From NCBI RefSeq assembly GCF_000421705.1, contig NZ_ATXN01000006.1:1-64000 (forward strand): a stretch of DNA of 64,000 nucleotides, in the 5' to 3' direction. Shown here piece by piece: positions 36,816 through 46,314 of the stretch (position 1 is its first letter; each line of letters begins with the position of its first letter). The notes below the pieces were generated by a model, which saw nothing but the letters and a program-made list of their open reading frames with translations, was not told where the DNA came from and searched no databases. Source of the DNA: Brevundimonas naejangsanensis DSM 23858 (GTDB lineage Bacteria > Pseudomonadota > Alphaproteobacteria > Caulobacterales > Caulobacteraceae). The position numbers and the translations under genes are program-made.

Positions 36816-38174
36816 ATGCGGCTGATGCCGTTCAACGTCTGGACGCGCTGGATCAAGCGCCGGGTGCCGACCTCTCTGTGGGGCCGCTCGCTGCTGATCA
36901 TCGTCCTGCCTGTCCTGATCATGCAGGCGGCGGTGACCTGGGCCTTCTTCGACGCCCACTGGCAGGCGGTAACGGCGCGCCTGTCCGAAGGCCTGGCGGG
37001 CGACGTGGCCTGGGCGGCCGAGAGCTATCGCGACGACCCCTCGGCCCGGAATCTGGCTCTGATCTCGGAACGCGCCGAGCGGTCGATGCAGTTGTCCATC
37101 GCCTTCCAGCCCGAAGCCTCCCTGCCCGCCGAAGAACGGCGCGGCGCCCTGGGACTGGTCGACAGGACGCTGGAAAAGGCCCTCGCCTCGCGGCTGGACC
37201 AGCCCTTCTGGTTCGACACCACCCGCTACCCAGCCTATGTCGATATCCGCGTGCAGGAAGCGGACGGCGTCCTGCGCGTCATCGCCCCGCGCGAGCGGGC
37301 CGTGGCGACGCAGGCCCACATCTTCGTCCTGTGGCTGATGATCGCCACCGTGCTGCTGCTGGCCGTGGCGGTGCTGTTCATCCGCAATCAGGTGCGCGCC
37401 ATCGAACGTCTGGCCCACGCCGCCGAAGCTTTCGGCCGGGGCGAAAGCGTGCCGCGTTTCAAGCCGCACGGCGCGCGTGAGGTGCGGGCCGCCGCCAGCG
37501 CCTTCCTGGACATGCGCTCGCGCATCCAGCGCCACATCGACCAGCGCACGGCTCTGCTGGCCTCGGTCAGCCATGACCTGCGCACGCCCCTGACCCGTCT
37601 GCGGCTCGAACTGGCCCTGGCGCCGCCCTTCAAGCGCGCCGAGGCGATGAAGGGCGATCTGGACGAGATGGAGCATATGATCGACGAATACCTGGCCTTC
37701 GCGCGCGGCGAGGCCGGGGAAGCCGCCCAGACCATCTCCGTGCCCGAAATGCTGCGCCGCGCCGCCGACGACGCCCGCCGCGCCGGGGCCGCCGCCGAGG
37801 TCGAGACGCCCGACGACCTGAACATGCTGGCCCGGCCGCTGGCCTTCCGCCGGGCGATCAACAATCTGGTCGGCAACGCCGCTTCGCATGGCGAGCATGT
37901 GCGGCTGTCGGCGCGCCCCCTGCCCTCCGGCGGGCTGGAGATCACGGTCGAGGACGACGGCCCCGGCATCCCCGAAGACATGCACGAAGAGGCGTTCCGC
38001 CCCTTCTCGCGGCTGGACGCCTCGCGCAACCAGAACCGCAAGGGCGTGGGCCTGGGCCTGGCCGTGGCTCGGGACGTGGCGCGCAGCCACGGCGGCGACA
38101 TCGCCCTGGGCCGCAGCGAACTGGGCGGGCTCAAGGCCGCGATCCGGCTGCCGGCGGATCGTCGCGCCCCCTAG
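36816..38174 (+). CDS. EnvZ-type sensor histidine kinase
   Basis: A 452-residue inner-membrane kinase. Transmembrane helices lie at about residues 24-44 and 169-189 with a periplasmic sensor of about 125 residues between. A HAMP linker precedes HisKA (His253 in SVSHDLRTPLTRL), and the ATPase domain carries NNLVGNAASHG, DDGPGIP and GVGLGLAVARD. It is the partner of the OmpR-type regulator just upstream. The short gap implies one operon. Confidence 0.93.
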   Translation: MRLMPFNVWTRWIKRRVPTSLWGRSLLIIVLPVLIMQAAVTWAFFDAHWQAVTARLSEGLAGDVAWAAESYRDDPSARNLALISERAERSMQLSIAFQPEASLPAEERRGALGLVDRTLEKALASRLDQPFWFDTTRYPAYVDIRVQEADGVLRVIAPRERAVATQAHIFVLWLMIATVLLLAVAVLFIRNQVRAIERLAHAAEAFGRGESVPRFKPHGAREVRAAASAFLDMRSRIQRHIDQRTALLASVSHDLRTPLTRLRLELALAPPFKRAEAMKGDLDEMEHMIDEYLAFARGEAGEAAQTISVPEMLRRAADDARRAGAAAEVETPDDLNMLARPLAFRRAINNLVGNAASHGEHVRLSARPLPSGGLEITVEDDGPGIPEDMHEEAFRPFSRLDASRNQNRKGVGLGLAVARDVARSHGGDIALGRSELGGLKAAIRLPADRRAP

Positions 38175-38262
38175 ATCTTTGAGCGGCGCCCCTAGCGGAA
38201 CCGTAAAATCATCGCCATCTTGTCCCGTGTTCCAGGGGGGCCTGGAATTCTGGAGCCTGACT

Positions 38263-38754
38263 ATGCGTCCTATTGCTTTTCTTGCACCGATCGCCGCCGT
38301 TCTCGCCCTCTCTGGCGCGGCTGCGGCTCAACCCTCGGCCGTCGTCGTGACGGTCAGCCCCCACTTCGCCAAGACCGCTGCGGAGTTGGGCGAGCGCGAC
38401 GTTCAACAGCAGGTCAGCGATCTGACGCGCACGCTTGAACGCGTGTTGACGGATCGTCATGCGCTGGACGGCGCCCGGCTTGAACTGGTCATCACCGACC
38501 TGAAGCCCAACCGTCCGACCATGCAGCAGTTGTCCGACAAACCGGGGCTGGACGGCATGCGCAGCCTGTCGATCGGGGGCGCCGCGATCGAAGGCACGGT
38601 GACGACGGCTTCCGGCGAGGTTCAGCCGGTCAAGTTCGACTACTACACCCGGACCCTAGCCGACGCGCGCGGCGCCACCACCTGGACCGACGCCCAGCGC
38701 GCCTATGACCGCCTGGCCCGCAATCTGGCCGACGGGCGTTACGTCAAGCGCTGA
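38263..38754 (+). CDS. Exported protein of unknown function (DUF3016-like)
   Basis: A 163-residue secreted protein with a clear signal peptide (residues 1-22, AAAAQ). The mature part starts VVVTVSPHFAKT and has a helical region then LELVITDLKPNRPT, and ends with YDRLARNLADG. The layout resembles DUF3016-type periplasmic proteins, but I do not recognise the family with confidence. TGGAG precedes the ATG. It follows the sensor kinase gene after about 90 bases, and is convergent with proC. Confidence 0.7.
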   Translation: MRPIAFLAPIAAVLALSGAAAAQPSAVVVTVSPHFAKTAAELGERDVQQQVSDLTRTLERVLTDRHALDGARLELVITDLKPNRPTMQQLSDKPGLDGMRSLSIGGAAIEGTVTTASGEVQPVKFDYYTRTLADARGATTWTDAQRAYDRLARNLADGRYVKR

Positions 38755-38766
38755 AGCGCCTGACGA

Positions 38767-39570
38767 TCAGCCGCTGAGTTCAGTGGACTTGGCGACCGCC
38801 GCCTTCACGGCGCTTTCGACAGAATGGTCGAGAGCGCCGTTTTCATTGAGGGCGACCAGACCGGCCTGTGTCACGCCGCCTGGCGAGGCCACACGGTCGA
38901 TCAGGGTGTTCAGCGCCTCGTCGCCCTCCACGCCCGCCGCAGCCGAACGCAGAGTGGCGCGCGCCAGGCGGGCGGCGGCCTGGGGCGACAGGCCCTGGGC
39001 CTCTCCCGCCTCGGCCAGAGCCCGCGTGAAGGCGAAGAAATAGGCCGGGCCGCAGCCGGACACCGCCGTCGCCGCGTGCATCAACGCCTCGTCGTCCAGC
39101 AGGACGGTTTCGGCGATCGGCTCGAACAAGGACTGGCCGAGCTTCAGGGCGTCCGCGTCGGCCGACCACAGCGTCGCCACGCCCCGCGCCTGAGCCACGC
39201 CGGTCGTCGGCATGACACGCACGACCGGGCGGCCGTTGTAACCGTCAGAGATCGTCTCGCCGCGCACCCCGGCCATGACCGAGACGATCACGGCTTCAGC
39301 GGCCAGATGCGGCAGCACCGCCTGCGCGGCTTCCAGCCATTTGGCGGGCTTGACGCCGATGACGAAGGCGCGGGCGTTCGCCAGTTCTTCCAGCGGCGGA
39401 TTGATCCGAGCGCCCCTGGCCCGCGCCGCCTCGGCGACCGGCTTCTCCGAAGGCGTCAGAATGATCAGATCGGTCGGGTCGACGGCGCCCGTCGCCAGCC
39501 AGCCTTCCAGAATGGCCGAGCCCAGGCGTCCCACGCCCTGAAGAACGACCGGACGTCCCACACTAGCCAT
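38767..39570 (-). CDS. proC: Pyrroline-5-carboxylate reductase
   Basis: A 267-residue NAD(P)H enzyme that makes proline from pyrroline-5-carboxylate. VVLQGVGRLGSAILEGWL is a slightly atypical dinucleotide fold, VIGVKPAKW the family motif, and SGCGPAYFFAFTRALAEAGE and LRSAAAGVEGDEALNTLIDR the C-terminal ProC signature. The start overlaps the stop of the YbjN-domain gene (TGATG), so the two are coupled. Confidence is slightly lowered by the short length. Confidence 0.9.
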   Translation of the reverse strand: MASVGRPVVLQGVGRLGSAILEGWLATGAVDPTDLIILTPSEKPVAEAARARGARINPPLEELANARAFVIGVKPAKWLEAAQAVLPHLAAEAVIVSVMAGVRGETISDGYNGRPVVRVMPTTGVAQARGVATLWSADADALKLGQSLFEPIAETVLLDDEALMHAATAVSGCGPAYFFAFTRALAEAGEAQGLSPQAAARLARATLRSAAAGVEGDEALNTLIDRVASPGGVTQAGLVALNENGALDHSVESAVKAAVAKSTELSG

Positions 39571-40073
39571 CAGGCATTGCCCACCGTCTCGAACAGGCAG
39601 GCGTCGATCGCCTCCTGCGGCTTCTTGGAGCCGCGCACCATGAAATCGAAGGCTGGATAATAGCGGTCCGCCGCCTCGACCGCCGCGTCGATCATGGACG
39701 CGGCCTGCGCCAGCGTCGGGCGTTCGGTGTGCGGGAGGGCCAGGGCGTGGCGGAAGACGATCTCGCCCTCGTCCGGCCAAATCTCGAAATGGCCCAGCCA
39801 GGTGCGCTGATTGATCATGGAGACCAGTTCATAGGCCGCCGCCCGGCGCGTCTTGGCCACGCGAAGGTCCAGCGCCAGGCACAGCTGAAGACAGTCGCCT
39901 TCGGGCCGCCAGGCGAACCACAGCTCATAGTCCTTCCAGTCGCCGGCCAGGGCGAAGGCCAGATCGCCCTCGTCCGTGCGGTCGAACGGCAGGTTCTCCG
40001 CCGTCAGGACGTGTTCGACCACATCCAGCGGATCAAAGGGCAGGTCGACCTCTTCGGGTCTCACAGCATCCAT
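39570..40073 (-). CDS. YbjN-domain protein
   Basis: A 167-residue protein. LDVVEHVLTAENLPFDRTDE and YELVSMINQRTWLGHFEIWP with EGEIVFRHAL match the YbjN/type III secretion chaperone-like fold. In Caulobacterales this gene commonly sits directly upstream of proC, as here; its role is unknown. No signal peptide or membrane segment is visible. Confidence 0.9.
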   Translation of the reverse strand: MDAVRPEEVDLPFDPLDVVEHVLTAENLPFDRTDEGDLAFALAGDWKDYELWFAWRPEGDCLQLCLALDLRVAKTRRAAAYELVSMINQRTWLGHFEIWPDEGEIVFRHALALPHTERPTLAQAASMIDAAVEAADRYYPAFDFMVRGSKKPQEAIDACLFETVGNA

Positions 40074-40152
40074 CAGGCGTTCAACTTCTTCAGCAGCGAC
40101 AGCGACTCAAGTGAGCGCTTTCGAGGACGGTAGGCGTGTTCGCAGATTCGGC

Positions 40153-40440
40153 TCAACCGGCTGAATCCGGGGTCGAGGCTGCGTCTGTGGACGATCCCTT
40201 GGCGGCCTTCTTCGGGGCGACGGCGGCGGCCTTCAGCGCTGCGATCTCAGTGCGCAGGGCGGCGATCTCGTCCTTCAGCACATCGAACTCGTCGCGACGC
40301 ACCAGATCCATTTCGGCGACGAAGCGGTCGGCCTGGGCGCGCCAGGCGGCCTTGGCCTCTTCGCCCGCGGCCTGGGCCAGGCCCATGGCGCCGGTGGTCA
40401 GCTTGGCGAACTCATCAAGGAGGGGATTGCGCGTCTGCAT
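40153..40440 (-). CDS. ubiK: Ubiquinone biosynthesis accessory factor UbiK
   Basis: A 95-residue coiled-coil protein of the UbiK/YqiC (BMFP) family. NPLLDEFAKLTTGAMGLAQA is the amphipathic helix, and VLKDEIAALRTEIAALKA the C-terminal coiled coil. It helps later ubiquinone hydroxylation steps, possibly at the membrane. The low-complexity Lys/Ala/Ser tail is typical. It diverges from lgt with a 179-base gap containing both promoters. Confidence 0.9.
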   Translation of the reverse strand: MQTRNPLLDEFAKLTTGAMGLAQAAGEEAKAAWRAQADRFVAEMDLVRRDEFDVLKDEIAALRTEIAALKAAAVAPKKAAKGSSTDAASTPDSAG

Positions 40441-40619
40441 GGCGGCCTCTTGAGAACTCCCGGACCATCGGCCCGGACATGGTTAACGGTGCATTGATTT
40501 GGGTAAACCAAACCTTACCTGCCTGCGGCCTATAGACTGCTTCGCGGGAAAAGCGCGCGACGAATGCAGTCCCGCTTGCTAGACCAAGGACAACTTCTGA
40601 AGGCGCAGACGGAGGCCCC
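40441..40619. promoter_or_regulatory. Divergent promoter region of ubiK and lgt
   Basis: The stretch is relatively AT-rich around 40480-40515, with GTTAAC at about 40482 and a TTTGG/CCAAA dyad at 40498-40512. No confident -35/-10 pair was assigned. Confidence 0.3.
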
Positions 40620-41492
40620 GTGCCCTTTCCCGAATTCGACCCCGTCCTGATCCATCTCGGCCCCCTGCCCATCCGCTGGTACGCCCTAGCCTATGTGGCC
40701 GGCATCGTGCTGGGCTGGTGGTATGCTTCTCGCCTGGCCAAGACCGAGCGGTTGTGGGCGCCCGGCAAGCCGCCGGTGACGGGACCGCAACTGGACGATC
40801 TGGTGCTGTGGATCACGCTGGGCGTCATCCTGGGCGGACGTTTCGGCTACGCCCTCTTCTACAAGCCGGCGATGTTCGCCCAACTGTTCACCGGCGACAG
40901 CTGGGGCGAGCGGCTGGAATTGCTGCAATTGTGGACCGGGGGCATGAGCTTCCACGGCGGCTTCCTGGGCGTGGTCGTGGCCCTTGCCCTCTACGCCCGT
41001 CGGCAAAAGGTGAACCCGCTCAGCCTGGGCGACCTGATCGCCCCGGTCGCGCCGCTGGGTCTGTTCTTCGGCCGTATCGCCAACTTCATCAACGGCGAGC
41101 TGTGGGGCCGCGAAACGACGGTCCCGTGGGCCATCCGCTTCTGCAACGAGCGCATCCAGCAGATGTACGGCTTCTGCCCCGCCGGCAATGAGCCGCGCCA
41201 CCCCAGCCAGCTTTATGAGGCCGGGCTTGAGGGCCTGCTGCTGTTCGTCATCCTGTCGCTGGCGATCTGGAAGTGGCGGATGCTGAAACGTCCGGGCTTC
41301 GTCACCGGCCTGTTCCTGCTGGGCTACGGCGTCTGTCGCGCCGCGCTGGAGAACGTGCGCCAGCCCGACGCCGGGCTGGAGAACCTGCCGCTGGGCCTGA
41401 CCATGGGCATGATCCTGTCGATCCCGATGATGCTGGTCGGCGCCTGGCTGATCTGGCGGGCGCTGAAGAAGCCGGAAGTCGCGGAGGCGTAA
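40620..41492 (+). CDS. lgt: Prolipoprotein diacylglyceryl transferase
   Basis: A 290-residue inner-membrane enzyme that attaches diacylglycerol to the lipobox Cys of prelipoproteins, the first step in maturing lipoproteins such as HfaB. GRIANFINGELWGR is the Lgt signature, and HGGFLGVVVALAL holds the essential His-Gly region. About seven hydrophobic helices. The start is GTG. The MidA-like gene follows after 7 bases. Confidence 0.96.
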   Translation: MPFPEFDPVLIHLGPLPIRWYALAYVAGIVLGWWYASRLAKTERLWAPGKPPVTGPQLDDLVLWITLGVILGGRFGYALFYKPAMFAQLFTGDSWGERLELLQLWTGGMSFHGGFLGVVVALALYARRQKVNPLSLGDLIAPVAPLGLFFGRIANFINGELWGRETTVPWAIRFCNERIQQMYGFCPAGNEPRHPSQLYEAGLEGLLLFVILSLAIWKWRMLKRPGFVTGLFLLGYGVCRAALENVRQPDAGLENLPLGLTMGMILSIPMMLVGAWLIWRALKKPEVAEA

Positions 41493-41499
41493 GACCACT

Positions 41500-42579
41500 A
41501 TGGCGGAGACGCTCAAGGACCGGCTGGTCCGCGAGATCGTGCTGATCGGGCCGATGACGGTGGCGGACTACGTCACCCGCTGCCTGCACGACCCCAGGGG
41601 CGGCTATTACGCCACGCGCCCGGCGCTGGGGGAACGAGGCGACTTCATCACCGCCCCCATGGTCAGTCAGATGTTCGGCGAACTGATCGGCCTGTGGGCC
41701 GTCGAGACGTGGAGCCGCCTCGGCGCGCCCGAGCGGGTGCGGCTGGTCGAGGTCGGCCCCGGCGACGGCACGCTGATGTCCGACGTGCTGCGCGCCGCGC
41801 GGCTGGTTCCGGCCTTCCTAGAGGCGGTCGATCTGATCCTGATCGAGCCCAGCGCCCCCTTACGCGCCGAACAGGCCCGGCGCCTAGCCGACGCCGACGT
41901 GCATCCGCGATGGCTCAGCGCCCTAAATCAGGTCGAAACGGACGCCCCCGTCATCCTGATCGCCAATGAGGTACTGGACTGCCTGCCCGCGCGCCAGTTC
42001 ATCAAGACCGAGGGCGGCTGGGCCGAGCGCCGCATCGGCGTCACCGACGACAATGAGCTGACCTTCGGCCTGACCGCCATCGCCGACGGCTTCGAAACGC
42101 CCGGCTTCGATGTCGAACCGGGCCAGATCATCGAGATTTCCGAACAGCAGGCCGCCTTCGGCCGCGATCTGGCCAGTCTGATCCGGGCCGCCTCGGGCGC
42201 CGCCCTGCTGATCGACTACGGCCGCAGCAGACCCGAGGTGGGCGACACGCTGCAGGCCCTGCGGCGGCACCAGAAGGTCGATCCCCTGTCGACGCCGGGC
42301 GAGGCCGACCTGACGCAATGGGCTGACTTCCCCCTGGTGCTGGAGGCCGCCGTGCGCGGCGGCGCCGACGTCACCGGCTGCGTCGGCCAGGGCGCCTTCC
42401 TCAAGGCGCTGGGGATCGAAGCCCGCGCCCAGCGGTTGATGCAGGGACGCCCCGAAGCCGCTCCGGTCATCCAGCGCCAGTTGGACCGCCTGACCGCGCC
42501 GGATCAGATGGGCGAACTGTTCAAGGCGGCGGCGATCTTCTCGCCGCGCTCGCTGGCCCTGCCGGGATTTGAAGTATGA
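41500..42579 (+). CDS. MidA/NDUFAF7-family SAM-dependent methyltransferase
   Basis: A 359-residue protein. VEVGPGDGTLMSDVLRAARL is the SAM-binding motif and ILIANEVLDCLPARQFIK the family signature (DUF185). The mitochondrial homologue NDUFAF7 methylates an Arg of a complex I subunit during assembly, so the bacterial protein may act on NADH dehydrogenase; this is inference. Between lgt and pgeF; overlaps pgeF by 4 bases. Confidence 0.9.
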   Translation: MAETLKDRLVREIVLIGPMTVADYVTRCLHDPRGGYYATRPALGERGDFITAPMVSQMFGELIGLWAVETWSRLGAPERVRLVEVGPGDGTLMSDVLRAARLVPAFLEAVDLILIEPSAPLRAEQARRLADADVHPRWLSALNQVETDAPVILIANEVLDCLPARQFIKTEGGWAERRIGVTDDNELTFGLTAIADGFETPGFDVEPGQIIEISEQQAAFGRDLASLIRAASGAALLIDYGRSRPEVGDTLQALRRHQKVDPLSTPGEADLTQWADFPLVLEAAVRGGADVTGCVGQGAFLKALGIEARAQRLMQGRPEAAPVIQRQLDRLTAPDQMGELFKAAAIFSPRSLALPGFEV

Positions 42580-43346
42580 GCTTGGCCCCCATCACCCACC
42601 CGTTGCTCGACAGGGCCGGGGTGCGCCACGGCTTCTTCACCCGCGCGGGCGGCGTATCCGAGGGCGTCTACGCCGGGCTGAACGCAGGCGTGGGGTCCAA
42701 GGACGACCCAGCCCACGTCGCCGAGAACCGCCGCCGCGTGGCCGAATGGATGGGCGGCGCCGCTGACGACCTGTGCGGCTGTTATCAGATCCACTCCGCC
42801 GTCGCTCGCGTGGCCGAAAGCGGCTGGGCCGGAGAGCGTCCCGAAGGCGACGCCGTGGTCGCGGGCGTGACGGGACCGGTCCTGACCGTCCTGACAGCCG
42901 ACTGCGCCCCCGTCCTGTTCGCCGACGCCGAGGCGGGCGTGGTCGGCGCCGCCCACGCAGGATGGAAGGGCGCCCTTGGCGGGATCATCCACTCGACCGT
43001 CGCCGCCATGCAGAGCCTGGGCGCCGAACCGGCGCGCATCGTCGCCGTCGTCGGCCCCTGCATCGCGCAAGGCTCATACGAAGTCGGCGCAGATTATCAG
43101 GACCGCTTCGCCCACCACGACCCCGGCAGCGAACGCTTCTTCGCTCCCGGCGCGACCGACGACAAACGCCAGTTCGACCTGCCCGGCTTCGTCCTATGGC
43201 GTCTGGAACAGGCAGGCGTTAGCGAAGCGGCATGGACCGGCGACGATACCCGCGCGGATGAAGGGCATTTCTACTCCAACCGTCGCGCCTTCCTGGCGGC
43301 CGAACCGGACTTCGGGCGGTTGATCAGCGCAATCACGCTAAGCTGA
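42576..43346 (+). CDS. pgeF: Peptidoglycan editing factor PgeF
   Basis: A 256-residue protein of the YfiH/PgeF family, once called laccase or polyphenol oxidase. HGFFTRAGGVSEGVYAGLNA is the start signature, TADCAPVLFADAEAGVVGAA the Cys site, and AHAGWKGALGGI the His site. PgeF hydrolyses wrongly built UDP-MurNAc peptides. Last gene of lgt-MidA-pgeF. Confidence 0.93.
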   Translation: MSLAPITHPLLDRAGVRHGFFTRAGGVSEGVYAGLNAGVGSKDDPAHVAENRRRVAEWMGGAADDLCGCYQIHSAVARVAESGWAGERPEGDAVVAGVTGPVLTVLTADCAPVLFADAEAGVVGAAHAGWKGALGGIIHSTVAAMQSLGAEPARIVAVVGPCIAQGSYEVGADYQDRFAHHDPGSERFFAPGATDDKRQFDLPGFVLWRLEQAGVSEAAWTGDDTRADEGHFYSNRRAFLAAEPDFGRLISAITLS

Positions 43347-43347
43347 C

Positions 43348-43370
43348 CCTTCTCCCTCAAGGGGAGAAGG
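43348..43370. repeat. CCTTCTCCC hairpin between pgeF and lpxC
   Basis: CCTTCTCCC (43348-43356) pairs with GGGAGAAGG (43362-43370). It lies directly between two convergent stops, so it may end both transcripts. It shares its arm sequence with the palindromic repeat elements at 53276 and 35082. Confidence 0.55.
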
Positions 43371-43376
43371 AAGGCC

Positions 43377-44276
43377 TCAGCCCGCCATCGCCATGTCAGG
43401 CACGCGCACTGTTTCGCGCCACGCGTCCGGCTGGGCCAGCAGAGCGCGGACCAGTTTGTTGTTCAGGGCGTGGCCCGCCTTGACGCCTTCATAGCGGCCC
43501 AGCAGCGGCGCCCCGAGGACATAGAGGTCGCCGATGGCGTCCAGCGCCTTGTGGCGCACAAACTCGCGTTCCATACGCAGGCCGCCGGGGTTCAGGATCT
43601 GGTCGCCGTCGATGACCACGGCGTTCTCCAGCGAGCCGCCACGGGCCAGACCGGCCTGGCGCAGAGCCTCGACCTCATGGGCGAAGCCGAAGGTGCGGGC
43701 GGCCATGATGTCCGAACGGAAGGTCGCCTCGTCGACGACGAAATCCACCACCTGATTGCCGATGACCGGCGTCGGGAAGTCGATCTCGAAGCGCATCTCA
43801 TAGCGGTCGCAGGGCAGAAGGACAGCGGACTTGTCGCCCTCCTCCACCCGGATCGGCTTCAGGATTTCGATAAAGGTCTGGGGCGCTTCCTGACGACGGA
43901 AGCCCGCGCGGTCCAGCAGTTGCACGAACTGCAGTGCCGAGCCGTCCAGGATCGGCAGTTCCGGCCCATCCACCTCGATCACGGCGTTGGAGACGCCCAG
44001 CGCCGACAGGGCGGCCATCAGATGCTCGATGGTCGACAGGCGCACGCCCGCCGCATTCTCGATCATGGTGTTCAGGCGCGCGTCCACGACCGCCTCGCCC
44101 GAGACGGGGATGCGGTTGTCGCGGTCGGTGACGTCGGTGCGCACGAAGACGATGCCGTGGCCGGGCGCAGCCGGCCGCACCACCAGACGCACGCGGCGGC
44201 CGGTGTGCACGCCGACGCCGGCGCAGATGGCCGGGGCGACGATGGTCTGTTCGTACTGGTCGTTGCGGACCGTCAC
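43377..44276 (-). CDS. lpxC: UDP-3-O-acyl-GlcNAc deacetylase LpxC
   Basis: A 299-residue zinc deacetylase that commits UDP-acyl-GlcNAc to lipid A. Zinc-site histidines lie in STIEHLMAALSALGVSNAVI and REFVRHKALDAIGDLYVLG; ARTFGFAHEVEALRQAGLA is also conserved. The start is GTG. It follows ftsZ, the usual end of the division cluster, but behind a terminator. Confidence 0.95.
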   Translation of the reverse strand: MTVRNDQYEQTIVAPAICAGVGVHTGRRVRLVVRPAAPGHGIVFVRTDVTDRDNRIPVSGEAVVDARLNTMIENAAGVRLSTIEHLMAALSALGVSNAVIEVDGPELPILDGSALQFVQLLDRAGFRRQEAPQTFIEILKPIRVEEGDKSAVLLPCDRYEMRFEIDFPTPVIGNQVVDFVVDEATFRSDIMAARTFGFAHEVEALRQAGLARGGSLENAVVIDGDQILNPGGLRMEREFVRHKALDAIGDLYVLGAPLLGRYEGVKAGHALNNKLVRALLAQPDAWRETVRVPDMAMAG

Positions 44277-44458
44277 TCGGATACTCTCTGTTGCGCGACC
44301 CGCCCCATGCAGGACGGTCTTCGCCTCACCCGACGTTTAACCACGCCGCCGCCAGGTCGAAAGCCAAGTCCAGTTTCGGATTGTTTCGGTTCGGTTACGG
44401 CAGGGCTTGAAACAGCCTGTCGCCGGGCAGCCATCCAACATCGGCCGTGATGAACGCC

Positions 44459-44494
44459 AAAAGAAAACGCCCCGGAGGTCGGCTCCGGGGCGTT
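44459..44494 (-). terminator. Rho-independent terminator of ftsZ
   Basis: A perfect 12-base stem (44466-44477 and 44483-44494) followed on the minus strand by TTTTCTTTT. It lies 25 bases past the ftsZ stop, and separates ftsZ from lpxC. Confidence 0.88.
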
Positions 44495-44518
44495 CAATAT
44501 CAGGGCTTTTTGGGTCGA

Positions 44519-46111
44519 TCAGTTCGCGAGGCGGCGAAGAAAGGAAGGGATCTCCAGGTCGTCATCGTCGGACTGGCCCACCTGCGGGTCTTGCTGTTGG
44601 GGCTGCATCGACTGGGTCTGGCGCAACTGCTGGGTCGTGCGGTTCGACGACGGCGGCGGCGCATAGGATTGTTGCTGCTGCGGCTGCTGACGCTTGCGGC
44701 CGAACAGGCTCCAGCCGCTGCGGCGGTGATCGCGTTCGTCATAGAAGGGCTCTTCGGCGGGCTCGTCATGACGGGCGGCCGGACGCTGGGCCGGTTGCTG
44801 CGGCGCAGGCTGCTGACGCTGCGGGGCGCGATCGAAATAGAGGTCGCCCTGCTCAGTCGAGGCCGCAGGCTGAGTCCGGCTGGCGCCCTGCTCATATTCC
44901 TCGACCCACGGATCGACGATCGGCTCCAGATTGCGCGGCGCGTCACGGATGACAGGCTCAGGCTTGGCTTCAAACTTCGGTTCCGGCGCGCGGGCGGCCG
45001 GGGCTTCATAGGTCGGGGCCGGTGCCGGTTGCGACGACGCCTCGCGCACGGGGTCGATGCGGACTTCCGGCTGACGCGGCGCAGAAGCCGACGGAGCGCC
45101 CGTTCGGCTGAAGGTCTGACCCTGCGGCTCGATCTGCTGGATGACGGCCTCGTCCATACCGGTCGCGACGACCGAGACGCGGATCTTGCCGTCCAGGGCC
45201 GGGTCGAAGGCGGCGCCGAAGATGATGTTGGCGTCGCCGTCCACTTCGCCGGCGATGGCGTTGGCGGCCTCGTCGACTTCCAGCAGTGTCATGTCCATGC
45301 CGCCAGTGATGTTCACCAGCACGGCCTTGGCGCCCTTCAGGCTGGTTTCGTCCAGCAGCGGGTTGGCGATAGCGTTCTGAGCCGCCAGCAGGGCGCGGTC
45401 GTCGCCCGTGGCCTCGCCCGTACCCATCATGGCCTTGCCCATCTCGCTCATCACGGCGCGGACGTCGGCGAAGTCGAGGTTGATCAGGCCCGGCAGGATC
45501 ATCAGGTCGGTGATCGAACGCACGCCCGAGTGCAGGACTTGGTCGGCCATGCCGAAGGCGTCCGAGAAGGTGGTCCGCTCATTGGCGACGCGGAACAGGT
45601 TCTGGTTCGGAATGACGATCAGGGTGTCGACGTAACGCTGCAGTTCGGCCACGCCCGCGTCGGCCAGGCGCATCCGGTGGCGGCCTTCGAAGGTGAAGGG
45701 CTTGGTCACCACGCCGACGGTCAGGATGCCGCGATCACGGGCGCATTTGGCGATGACCGGCGCCGCGCCGGTTCCAGTGCCGCCGCCCATGCCGCAGGTG
45801 ATGAAAACCATGTGCGCGCCTTCCAGGTGCGCGTGGATCTCGTCGGCGCTTTCCTCGGCGGCGTTCATGCCGACCTCGGGGTGGGCGCCCGCGCCCAGGC
45901 CTTGCGTGATGGTCTCGCCCAGTTGGATGCGACGGTCGGTCTTGGCGAAACTCAGATGTTGGGCGTCAGTATTGGCGACGACGAACTCCACCCCCTCAAG
46001 GCCGGAGTCGATCATGTTGTTGACGGCGTTTCCGCCCGCTCCGCCTACGCCGAACACGACGATGCGGGGCTTCAATTCCGTGGCTTCCGGCCTGACCAGC
46101 GAGAGAGACAT
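44519..46111 (-). CDS. ftsZ: Cell division protein FtsZ
   Basis: A 530-residue tubulin-like GTPase that forms the Z-ring. The GTP signature [12 protein letters not shown] lies near residue 107, the synergy loop residues near [15 protein letters not shown] long disordered Gln/Pro-rich linker (about residues 320-510), typical of Caulobacterales, ends in the conserved tail [15 protein letters not shown] that binds FtsA and other partners. Unlike the usual order, ftsA is not immediately upstream; a TonB-dependent receptor gene separates them. Confidence 0.97.
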   Translation of the reverse strand: MSLSLVRPEATELKPRIVVFGVGGAGGNAVNNMIDSGLEGVEFVVANTDAQHLSFAKTDRRIQLGETITQGLGAGAHPEVGMNAAEESADEIHAHLEGAHMVFITCGMGGGTGTGAAPVIAKCARDRGILTVGVVTKPFTFEGRHRMRLADAGVAELQRYVDTLIVIPNQNLFRVANERTTFSDAFGMADQVLHSGVRSITDLMILPGLINLDFADVRAVMSEMGKAMMGTGEATGDDRALLAAQNAIANPLLDETSLKGAKAVLVNITGGMDMTLLEVDEAANAIAGEVDGDANIIFGAAFDPALDGKIRVSVVATGMDEAVIQQIEPQGQTFSRTGAPSASAPRQPEVRIDPVREASSQPAPAPTYEAPAARAPEPKFEAKPEPVIRDAPRNLEPIVDPWVEEYEQGASRTQPAASTEQGDLYFDRAPQRQQPAPQQPAQRPAARHDEPAEEPFYDERDHRRSGWSLFGRKRQQPQQQQSYAPPPSSNRTTQQLRQTQSMQPQQQDPQVGQSDDDDLEIPSFLRRLAN

Positions 46112-46301
46112 TGTGTAATTCCGACCTAAGGACCCTGCCCTTCGTCCCCAACGCGAAATCCCCGCCGAATCGCATTGGTTATGAGCGCGTTAAGGAAAAC
46201 CCTGTCTGAGTTAACGAAGAGTTACCCTCGGTAGCGTGAGTCGTCGCGACAGGGAGCCCTGCGACCTAGCTTGGCCGCAAATAATTCTAGGAATCGCCTA
46301 G
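46112..46301 (-). promoter_or_regulatory. ftsZ promoter region with CtrA-like and GANTC sites
   Basis: Sites visible: GAATC/GATTC at 46167-46171 and 46291-46295 (GANTC, methylated by CcrM), and TTAA-N7-TTAC at 46211-46225, matching the CtrA consensus TTAA-N7-TTAA with one mismatch. A second TTAAG/CTTAAC half-site lies near 46190-46195. In Caulobacter, ftsZ is repressed by CtrA and activated in a GANTC-methylation/GcrA-dependent way, so the arrangement fits. A CTAGG-N5-CCTAG dyad at 46287-46301 overlaps the distal GANTC. Confidence 0.55.
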
Positions 46302-46314
46302 CGACATGCAGGCC

